Of a stretch of DNA of 61,063 nt, positions 1 through 12,100 are shown in pieces. The stretch lies in contig CAIRUC010000060.1 of assembly GCA_903881665.1 (NCBI GenBank), positions 1-61,063 of the forward strand, given 5' to 3'. The translations under genes were made by a program, and so were the position numbers. Below the pieces are notes generated by a model. It was not told where the DNA came from, did not search any database, and saw nothing but the letters and a program-made list of their open reading frames with translations. The stretch is from an uncultured Bacteroidota bacterium. Lineage in GTDB: Bacteria; Bacteroidota; Bacteroidia; AKYH767-A; OLB10. The stretch's first letter is position 1; every line of letters starts with the position of its first letter.

Positions 1-110
1 AAATATTTTTTTAATTTAGTTGCAATCTGTTTCTAGTTTTTTTTGGCATTTCCATAGGAGAATTCCGAAATTTGCGCAGTCAAAAAATTAATAATCATCA
101 TTTCGCCAAA

Positions 111-3100
111 ATGCGTTTTCCTAAACGAATTTTATTTATTTTTTTTATTGCCATTTGCACCTTCGCGAATGGGCAGGTATTGGATAATGTATCACCATCA
201 TCTTCTGCATTTTCACTTCGGAAATTAAGATCTGCATACCTTCTTACATCGCCTACGTATCCTGCTTTTGTTAATTCTAGTTATGTTCCTTCTGTTGTAA
301 CGAACCCTCTGATTCGGGTGCGAAGGAGTTCGGATGATGCTTTACAGGATATTTCTTATACAGCTGCTGGCGACCTCGATACAAATGCATTATCGTACTT
401 TATTGGAGGCCCTAACTTGTTTACGTACTCCGAACAATTTAATAATTCAGTATGGGGATTTTTAGGAGGGGCAATCTCAACTAACACAGTTGCGGCTCCA
501 AATGGATCGCTATCTGCCGAAGCATTTACTGAAATAGCAGGCAATAACGAGCACTTTATTGATTATAATTATACTACTCCGCAAGCTTCTTCCGCGTACA
601 CAATGAGTATTTATGTAAAGCCCATTAATAACTCCAATCGTTATTTTATTTTGCGTGGTGTATTCGCCGATGGTTCGGGTAGTTCTTATAGTACATTTGA
701 TTTAAGTGCAGGTACATTAGTTTCAACAATTGGCGCTAATTGGACAAACGTTACCATTTCGCCTTCCTTATTAGGTTGGTTTTTGATTAAAGGAACATAT
801 ACAACAGGAGCAACTGTTCCTTCATCCGTAGACCTTGTTTTTCGATTGCAATTTATGGAGGTTAGTCCGTTGGCAAATGTTTACAATGGCAATACGGCAA
901 TTTCGACGGCCCTTTGGGGAGCTCAATTACAACGTGGCCAAACATATCCTGGCTACACGCCAACAATGGCAACTCCACAGTTCTGTGTGCCTAACGGATA
1001 TGTATATACGTGGTTCGATCAAAGTGGTAATAACCGATTAATTAGTCAAAATAATCAGGATAATCAGCCGCTCATTGTTGATTCAGGACGTGTGTTGCGT
1101 ACTTCAAATCTTCGTCCTACTGTTCGGTTTAGAGGTGATGGTTTTTACACGGGTTCTTCTTTTTTAATAAACACTACTTCCTCCATTACTGCGGCTAACA
1201 GCAGCATTAATATGGTTACAAAATGGAATAGCAATAACGGTTCTTTTAATGCTGACATTCCCTTTGGAATAGGTACTACAGGTGATACCCGTCGTGGCCG
1301 ATATTTTTTGAGGAGTCAGAATAATGATGTTGGTTATGGTACTTGGGCGAATGATATAGTTACTACAGGAGTGAATACCAGTGTAGCACAAACGCATCAT
1401 ATTTATACAGCCATACAAAATGCGGCTCAAGTATTAGTTGCTAAAGATGGACAAGAAAGTGCTGTTAATTTAGGATTGCCTCCATTAACTCCTTCTACAG
1501 GTTTGTCAATGGGGCAATTGTATAATCCAAGTGCATCAAACGATTATTTCTCTGATGTTGATATTGCCGAGGGTATTATTTTTCCTGTCGCTTTAACGCC
1601 AGCCGAAAAACGATTGCTGCATTGTGATCAAGGTAATTATTTTGGATTGCCAACCACTATTTCCGGATTGGATTTTTACATTAATGCAGCAGCTGATCCT
1701 GCATCTTGTAATTTAGTTGGTGAGCAATTAGTATGGAATAGCGCTACCAAGTTTAATGTTCTTGAAGCTGGTAATAATCTTCAGAAACTAAATTCGTATG
1801 CGTGGGATGGAGGTGCTGCATCTTTAAATTTAGTAAGTAACAATGGGTATTTTGAATTTAAGGCAGTTGAAATAAATAAAACAAGAATTGCTGGGTTGAG
1901 TAATTCATTTGTAGGTTTAGCATTAGCAAATGTGCAGTATGGGGTGTACCTTCAAAATAATTCAACTGTTTCGGTTTTTGAGCTTGGTGTTAATAAAGGC
2001 AACTTCGGAACTTATTACTCCAATGATGTTTTCAGAATTGCAGTTGAATTGGGTGTGATTAAATATTATAAAAATGGAGTTTTATTTTATACTAGTTTGT
2101 CGGTTCCTGTTTTTCCTTTGTTTGTGCATGTTTCATTATATGATGTTGGGGCAACAATTAATAGTCCTTTAGTTTATAATCTTACCAATGGAACTTTTAC
2201 TGCAAACGCAAATAATACAGGACCTAATCCTGTTTTTCAATGGAAGTTAAATGGAATTAATGTAGGTACGAATAGTAATGTTTATACAAATACCACATTA
2301 AATGTAAATGATAATATTACTTGTCAGTTGTCGCTTAATGCTTGTGTAACGAACTCAATTATTTCTAATTCGATTGTAGCTGTTAGTTTATCACCAAATC
2401 CTTCCTTATCTTTTTATATACGTCCTAGTATTGATACGGGTGCATGTAAAGTTGTTGCTGAAGATGTTGTTTGGAGATATACAACATTGGATAATATGTC
2501 GCGTGTTCAGATTAACGGTAATAGCCTTACAAAGTTATTGAGTAATGGATGGGATGGAGCTGGGTTTTCTTACCAAACCGTTGGTAACAATGGATGGATG
2601 CAGTTTGTTGCGAAGCAGTTAAGTAAACCCTTGATGTGTGGCTTAAGCGCTAGTTATACTGGAAGTTCATATACTAACATTCAATTTGCTATTTATCTTG
2701 CAGCAGGAGGTTCATTGCAAGTTTTTGAATCCGGTGTGAATAGAGGAACTTTTGGGAATTATTCTGTAAATGATACGTTGCGCATTGCCATTGAAAATAA
2801 TCAGGTGTGTTATTATCGAAACAATATTTTGTTTTATAATAGCACCGTAGCTCCAATCTTGCCTTTGTTTGTTAATGCATGTATTTCAGATATGGGAGGC
2901 ATTGTTTCGAATGTCGTAGTTTTTAATAGAAGTTCATTGCAGTTTTCTGCTTATACGTTAAATGCTCCAGCTAATTTGGTGTATAATTGGAAAGTAAATA
3001 ATGTAGTTGTTCAATCTGGTTTGTCTTCAGTTTATTCAAATGCAAATTTACTAACGAATGATATCGTTTCTTGTGCTTTACAATTAACCGGTTGTTTGAG

Positions 3101-6100
3101 TAATTTAATTAATTCGAATACAATTACGTTGAAAAATATACAGCCAAATCCATCGGGTTTTTATTTTATCAAGGGTGTTTTCGATGCTTCTGGTTGTAAA
3201 AAAGCGGGTGAGCAAGTTGTTTGGAAATTTATCAATTTAACTAATTTCGATCGACTAACAATTACAGGAAATTCATTAACCAAGAAATTATCTGCTCAAT
3301 GGGACGGTGCTGCTATATCAGCGAACATAGTTAATAATAATGGTTACTTAGAGTTTAAGGCTATTGAAGTAAATAAAAACAGAATGGCTGGTTTAAGTAG
3401 TGCATATAATGGGCCTTCTTATTCAAATATTGATTATGCAATCTATTTGCAATCTAACGGAACGATAGGCGTTTACGAAGTGGGAGTGAATAGAGGGGTG
3501 TTTGGTAATTATGTTGCTAATGATGTTTTTAGAGTGGCTATCGATAATAATGTTGTGCGTTATTATAAAAATGGAACAATATTTTATACAAGCTTAGTTA
3601 TTCCTTTAGGTAGTATGTACGCTATGGCATCGTTAGCCGACATTGATGCAACTATCGCTGATGCATATGTGTGGAATTATAGCAATGCTTCATTTACTGC
3701 TGTTGTTTCTAATATTTTTTCTCCTTATTCGCTTAATTGGAAAGTAAATGGAGTAGCAACAGGTGTAAATGCTGCAACTTATACGAATGCTTCTTTAGTG
3801 TCGAATGATGTTATTACATGTGATTTGCAATTAGCGGGTTGTTACAATTTAATTATATCGTCGAATTCGATTATTTATGCAAATCAAACAGCGAACCCAT
3901 CGGCAGTAGGTTTTATAAAAGCAATTATTGATTCTGCGGCCTGTAGTTATTCGGGTGAACAAGTTGTGTGGGCTTATACTACCTTATACGACAAGCAGAA
4001 ACTAATTTATAATGGTAATGGTTTAACTAAGTCCTCGGTTGCAGGTTGGGATGCTGGAGCGGCTTCATTTAATAGCGTAGGGCAGGAGGGGTATTTAGAA
4101 TTTAGAGTTGCCGAAGTGAATAAAACCAGAATTATTGGATTGAGTTCCGGTTATATTTCGAGTTCAGCAACCAATGTTCAATACGGTATCTATTTGCAAA
4201 ACAACGGAATTTTCTCAGTGTATGAATCGGGAACAAATCGCGCTACTTATACAACATATTCTGCATCCGACACCTTTCGTATTGCTATAGAAGGCACTCA
4301 AGTGAAGTACTATAAAAACAGGGAATTGTTTTATACAAGTACTATACAACCCAATTTGCCGCTTGTGGTAACTGCTGCATTGTATGATAATGCGGCAACT
4401 GTTCTGGATGCAATGGTGTGGAATTTAAATAGTGGAACGTTCTCCGCTTTTTTCTATAATGGGTCTTCTATTATGAGTTATGATTGGAAAGTAAATGGCA
4501 TTTCAACTGGTGCTGTAAGCTCAATTTATAGTAATTCTAATTTAACAAATGCTGATATCGTTTCCTGTGATATAAGTACTACGGGATGCGTAAATACCAT
4601 TTTCCCTTCTAACTTGATTAAGCGAAAATTAGTTGAGCCCAATTTGTCGCTTTCGTTTTTTATTTATGGAATTGCTGATCAAAGTTCGTGTCGTATTGCT
4701 GGAGAGGAAGTGGTTTGGAAGCGCTTTACTAATTTTAATGACCTTACGAAAATTCAAAAAAATAATAATAATTTATTGAAGTTAACAGCTACTGCGTGGG
4801 ATGCAGGCGCAATTTCATTAAATAAAGTAAGTAATAATGGGTATCTAGAATTTACCGCTTCTGAAACGAATAAAGCAAGAATGATAGGTTTAAGTGCATC
4901 TTATGGTGGTTCTTCGTATACAACTATTCAATATGCTTTTTACCTTCAAAATAATGCAGTTATTAGTGTTTATGAATCGGGTACTAGTCGTGGAGCTTTT
5001 GGTGCTTATGCTGCTGGAGATGTATTGCGAATTGCAATTGAATTGGGTGTGGTTAAGTATTATAAAAATGGAACGTTGCTTTACACAAGTTTAGTAACTC
5101 CTTCGATTCCTTTATTTGTGAATGCTTCTTTGAGTGATATAGGGTCTACCGTTACCAATGTCATGGTCTATAATTATAATACGGGAAGTTTTGTCGCTAC
5201 TGCTGCTCAAGCTGGCCGCAATTTAATGTATACTTGGAGGGTGAATGGTGTCGTAATGCAAAGTGGAATTAATCCTGCTTACAATAATCCTTCGCTAAAT
5301 TTGAATGATATTGTTACTTGTCGCTTAACGTTGGGTACTTGCTTAAATGCATTTTCGTATTTGTCGAATGCGATTATAATTAAAGTCGCACCTCAACAAA
5401 CGGCCGATTTTTTTATTGAAGGATCTCCTGTTCTTCCAGGTTGTAAAATGGTTATAGAACAAGTAAAGTGGAAACTAAGTGATTTGATTAGTAATGTTTC
5501 GGTTGTAAATACAAACAGTTTGATTCGAAACGCTGGCACAGGATTGTGGAATGCTGGTGCGGCATCATGGAATACTGTGGCTAATTTTGGGTATTTTGAA
5601 TTTACGGCCACCGAAAATAATAAACTGCGTTGTGTAGGATTAAGTAATTCAAATAATGCTTCTGATCACTTATCCATTCAGTTTGCTTTTTATTTGCAAA
5701 ATGATGGTAATTATCGAATTTATGAAAGCGGTATTGATCGTGGTTTGTTTTTGCCTTATCAGCCAAATTCTGTTTTTAGAATAAAAGTAGATGGTGGTGT
5801 AGTGAAATATTTTAAGGATGGATTATTGGTTTATTTAAGTAGTATTTCTCCTAGTTTACCATTGTTAGTAGATGTTTCTCTAAATGAATTAGGTGCTACC
5901 ATTACGAATGTAAAAGTTTCGAATTACAACAATGGTAGATTTCAAACAAATATTTTAAATGGGGGTATTTACAATTGGTTGGTAAATGGTGTATTGATGC
6001 AAACAGGTACAGCATCTGTTTATGTCAATACTAATTTATTAAATCATGATAGCGTTATTTGTCAGCTAACTAGTAATCTGCCTGGATGTAGTGCTCAATT

Positions 6101-9100
6101 TCTTACTTCTAATTATATTGAAAATGTTTTTGTGAAGCCCGATAGTGTGGATGCATTTCTTAAGTCTGTTAATTCTTTAAGTTCTTGTTTTTTAGGTATA
6201 GAACAAGTGAAATGGAAAACAAGTGATTTTAATAAGTATACTGCTGTTGCGTTGAACGATAATTCTCTTTTGAAAATGCAAGGCGGTGGTAGTTGGAATG
6301 GAGGTGCTTCTTCATGGAATACGGTGCAAAACAATGGCTATTTTGAATTTAAAGCAGTTGAAATTAATAAAGGTAGAGCTGTTGGTTTGTCATTTTCGAA
6401 TCCTGCTAATGATTTAGCCACTATTCAATTTGCAATTGTGTTAAGTAGTGCGGGCGCAATTCAGGTGTATGAATCGAATAGTAATAGAGGTTCTTTTGGC
6501 AATTATGCTGCTAATGATATATTCAGAATTTCAGTGGATAATAATATTGTAAAATATTATCGAAATGGAATATTGTTTTATATTTCAACAGTGATGCCAA
6601 CATTGCCTTTGTTAGTGGATGTTTCTTTATATGATTTTGGTGCAACTATCGCAAATGCTGTGGTGGCTAATTATCATGCTGGTGTATTTCAAGCTTCTGC
6701 TACAAATGTTGGTGTAAATCCGAATTATCAGTTTTTTGTAAATAGTGTTTCGGTTCAAAATGGTACAATGGCTACGTATACAAATGTTAGCTTAAATTTA
6801 GGCGATACCGTTTTATGTATTGTTACTTCAAATGTAAATGGATGTATGCCTTTCCCGTACGTTTCAAATTATATTGTAATAGGAAAAACAAATCCGGCGA
6901 ATTTAGATTTTGCAATTACTTCTTCTCCTTCAACGGCTACTTGTGCAACGGTTACCGAACCAGTTAAATGGAAGTTGTCTGATTTATCGAAAGATGCTCA
7001 GATTTTAAATGGCAATGGTTTAATTCGAACTCAAAATTTAGGATGGAATTGTGGTGCATTTTCGTGGAATAAAGTGAATAATAACGGCTACTTTGAATTT
7101 ACGGTAATCGAAAATAATAAATTCAGGATGATTGGTTTGAGTGCAACCAATTTGAATAGTGATTGGACTTCTATTCAATATGCTATTTATTTGACTAATG
7201 CAGGAACGTTTGATATTCGGCAGTCAGGTGCTACAATTGCTATTGCTGGTGCTGTTTATGCTTCGAATGATGTTTTTAGAATTTCTGTGGAATCGAATGT
7301 GGTGAAGTATTATAAAAACGGATTGCTTATTTATACTAGTCTCGTTTTACCAACTTTACCTTTAATGGTGGATGTATCGATCTATGATCAAGGTGGAACG
7401 GTAAAGAATGCAATGATTACTAATTATAGTAGTGGTTTATTTAATGCTAATATAGTAAACGGTGGTACGAATCCTTTTTATAATTGGAAGTTAAATGGTG
7501 TAGTAGTTCAAAGTGGTACTTCAGCTTCCTATACTAATTTAAGTTTACTGAATGGTGATGTAGTTTCTTGTGATTTGCTAGTAACACCAACTGGTTGTTC
7601 TACATTGTTATTTGCATCGAATACGATTACTAATAATATCATCCCTCAAGTAAATGTTGATTTTGCAGTTCGTGGTATTGCAGTTCCTACTTCTTGTGCT
7701 TTGCTGATTGAAAAAGTGAAATGGAAATCAAGTGACCTATCTAATTGTTTGTCTGTTCAAAATACGAATCAGCTAGTTAAATCGTTAAGTGCTACAACAT
7801 GGGATGGCGGTGCTGCTTCCTGGAACGTAGTTAGTAATAATGGGTATTTTCAATGCGTTGCTGCTGAAAATAATAAAGCACGTATGATCGGATTAAGTAC
7901 AACTAATTTAGGGTTTGATCAGAATTCAATTCGATACGCTTTCTTATTAGATAATAATGCTACATACCGCATTTATGAGTTAGGAGTTTTTAAAGGTGTG
8001 ATTGCTAATTATGCAATTAATGATACTTTTAAAATTGCTGTTGAATCAAATGTGGTGCGTTACTATCTGAATAATGTGGCCGTTTATTCAAGTGCATTAG
8101 TTCCTGCTTTACCTTTATTAGTGGATGTTTCAATCTATGATATCGGTGGCACAGTAAGTAGCCCGATCGTGGCAAATTATAACGGAGGATCGTTTGAGGC
8201 TGTTTCTGTTAATGCAGGGTTAAATCCTTTGTATGTTTGGAAGGTAAATGGTGTAACCGTTCAGTCAGGTAGTTTGTCTACATACGTTAATTCTTTTTTA
8301 TTGAACCTTGATATTTTAAGTTGTTCCTTAACTCCTAATCTTGCCGGATGTGTAAATAACCTTCCTCTTAATTCTAATGATGTTATAAATAATATTATCG
8401 CTCCTTCAAATATTGATTGTTATTTAAAAGGAGTTCCGGTAACCTCTTCTTGTAATTATTTAGTGGAAGAAGTGAAGTGGAAATCTACTGACTTGTTTAA
8501 TACTAAAGCGACAACTAATAATTTAGTTAAAGTTCAATCTGATGGCGTATGGGATGGAGGTGGCGCCTCATGGAATACGGTTAGCTTAAATGGTAACTTT
8601 CAATTTACAGCAACAGAGAATAATAAAGCACGTGTAGCTGGATTAAGTGCTACGAATGTAAATTCTGCAAATACAAGTATTGCATTTGCTTTTCATTTGT
8701 TAGCAACAGGTGAGTTGCGCATTGTAGAGTCGGGTGTTGATAAAGGCTATTCAGGGGCCTATGTGCCTAACGATATTTTTAAAATTTCAATTGAAACAAT
8801 TGCTGCTCAAAATCGAGCTAAGTATTATAAGAATAATGTTTTGATTTATGCTTCTACCATTAATATTGCAATTTTACCTTTACTTGTCGATGTTTCTATC
8901 TATAATCAGGGAGGAACAATTACTAATGCTTTAGTAAGTAATCCTAATGCTGGTTCATTTACTGTGGGTGCTACTAATGTAGGTGTTGCATCATATAATT
9001 GGCAAGTAAATGGTGTTACATTACAAAATGGACCTTTAAATACCTATACAAATGGAACGTTGTTGAATAGTGATTTACTAACTTGTTCCGTTACTTCGGG

Positions 9101-12100
9101 TAATACTGGTTGTACAGGTTTAATTTACAACTCTAATTATACTCGCTTTTTAGGAGCTTCTTTAATAGTTACAAATCCACTAGCAGTATGTAGCCCTGCA
9201 ACTGTCGATTTAACTGCTTCATCAATTACAACGGGTACTTCTTCTGATATTACACTTTCTTATTTTATGGATGCCGCTGCCACTATTGCAATTGCAAATC
9301 CAATGTCGGTTGTTTCCGGAACGTATTATATTAAAGGATCTCGTTTAGGTTGTTCGGATATTAAAGCTGTTACTGTTGTAATTAATGCTTCGCCCTCAAT
9401 TGACATCACGACTATTAATAATAATCATCAGTTAGATTGTAATGTTACTTCACTTGTTTTAAATGCAACATGTATCGGATCATTAGTATGGGATGACAAT
9501 TCTTTTAGTGCTACAAGAGCGGTTTCTTTGCCGGGTACTTATGTAGCAACTTGCTCTAGCTCGAATGGATGTAGCGCTTCAACAAATTTTGTTGTGTATA
9601 GAAATGTGGAACCGCCTTTAATTGATATTTTAGGGAACACTTCGCCTATTTGTCAGGGTGCATCGGTAACGCTTAACGCTTCTCCAACCACTTTTAATAA
9701 TGCAATACGATTTGATGGAACATCTCAAAATGTTGATTTAGGAAATTGGTTTAATTATCGCAATTTTTCTGTGGAAATGTGGTTGAAACCGGGTGCTACT
9801 CAAACTACGAATGCTTGTATTATTGATGATAATTATTGGTTTACTGGCCGTGGATGGATTTGTCAGCAGAATAATACTACTACAAATCAATATATATTCT
9901 CTTGCTATACACCTTATGGTAGTGCAGGAGTAACGTTTAATTTAGCCTTTAATGTTTGGCAGCATTTAACGTTGGTGAAGTCTAATACCACTATCCAAGT
10001 TTATATTAATGGTGTATTGGTTAGCTCTGCTCCATGGGTTTATGGTGGAGTATATTATGATGGTTCGCAATTTTTAAGATTAGGTAGTTGGGGCGGAGGT
10101 GGTCGCTATTGGAATGGACAAATGGACGAGTTGAGGATTTTTAATGCAGATGTTTCTGCTTCTCAAATTTCTGCAGATGTCAATGGTAATTATCCGCAAA
10201 TAACAAATAATTTAGTGGCTTATTATAAAATGGATGAGCCCGATAATTCTCCTACTTTAGTTAATGCAACTGGTGTTACTTCGCGTGAAGGTGTTACTGT
10301 AGGAAATCCGAATTTTTTAAAATCAGGAATTATTATTGCAAATACGTTTAGCTATAATTGGTTGCCAGGTGGTTCTTCTGCTTCTTCCGTTTCATTTACT
10401 CCAAATACGCCTATTGTTTATTATACTAATGTTTCCGGTACTAATGGCTGCGTGCGAACAGAAAGTACTGAATTAACAGTTAGCATGAATGGTTCTGCTA
10501 CTATTACTGCTACTTCTGGTAGCGCTTGTTTAAATAATTCAGGTCCGCTAATCACTTTAGCTGGTGCTGGGGCTTTGGCACCTTATACTTTTTATTATAC
10601 TGTAAATGGAATAAATAATTCAGTTACAAGTTCGGGGGCTAATACATTTGTAAATATTACTCCACCTACTAATACGGCTGGGACATTTATTTATGATTTA
10701 AAAAATCTTATTTATGCTAATGCTTCGTTTTGCTTGCAGGCGCAAAGTGGTACTTATACTTTAACTGTTAATCCTAATCCTCTATTGGTGGTTTCAACAC
10801 CTCCAGCAGTCTGTAATCCGAATACAATAAATTTAACTCAAAGTTCAATTACGAATGGTAGTGCAGCAGGTTTGCTATATGGTTATTTTACAAATAGTAC
10901 GGCTTCTATTCCTGTTATGTTTCCAACAAATATTACTACTTCCGGAACGTATTATATTCAAGCAACGGATACTTCTACAGGTTGCAAAACAACGAGTCCG
11001 TTAAATGCTGTGATTAACCCCAAGCCTTATTTAGCTAGTTATACAGCTCCCGATGTTTGTAGTGGAGCAACAACAAATATTTTACTTACGCCTAATGTTT
11101 CTTCTAATTTTACGTATAGCGTTAATTCAAATGTGTCGAATGTTAGTGGTGCTTTAAATGGATTAGGAAGTACAATAACTCAAACATTAGTGAATCCATT
11201 GAATTCTCTCCCTGCTATTGTAAGTTATTCTATTATTCCTACAGCTACTGCTACAGGATGCAATGGGGATACCAGTATTGTTGCGGTTACCGTTAATCCA
11301 ATTCCTAGTATAATATCAACAGCTGCTACTAAGATTTGTTCGGTAGGTACTGCCACATTGCAAGCGAATCCTTCCATAGGGAATATTCAGTGGTTTGCCG
11401 CTAATGTGGGAGGAGTACCTTTGTCAACTGGTATAAATTTTACAACGCCTTCCATTAATACAAATGCTGTTTATTATGCCCAAGCAAATTTCGGAACTTG
11501 TACAAATGGTATTCGTTTGCCTATAAATGTATTGGTAGAAAATCCTGGGCAATGGTTAGGTTTTACAAATGATTGGAATGTAATTTCTAATTGGGGATGT
11601 AATCAAATACCTACTTCAATAATTAATGTAACTATTCCTACAACCCCCGATGGAGGGTATTATCCAATTGTTTCGACGAATTCATTAGCTAATTGTAAAA
11701 ATCTTCAGTTGTTTCCATCATCCTCTGTTACTATTAATAATGGAAAAGATTTGAATGTTTATGGTGATATCATTAATAATGGTTCATCTTCTTTTGGTTT
11801 AGGAAAGTTATCGATGAATGGGAATGTTTTGCAATATGTTTCTGGTATTTCGGGATTACGACTTAATCATCTGGTCATTAACAATACTAAACCGGGTAAT
11901 GCAATCAAATTGAATGTTGATGTGCAGGTAGATAGTGTGTTGGAGTTTAATGCGGGCCGACTTTCATTAAATGGGAAAAATTTGTCCTTGGGAACGAGTC
12001 TTCAAAATGGAGATGTGCTCGGAGCTGGTATTAATAAACATTTAAATGCCGAAACTGGTTATTTCATTTCGCATACTAATTCAAATAGCGTTTATGAATT

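Noticed and set aside
72..110. TTG start for the first giant gene
   Set aside because: ATG at 111 gives a perfect signal peptide; the 13 extra residues would bury it behind a polar leader.
1671..9140. CRISPR-like or non-coding tandem repeats
   Set aside because: The repeats are coding, about 750 bases long and diverged, with one uninterrupted frame.
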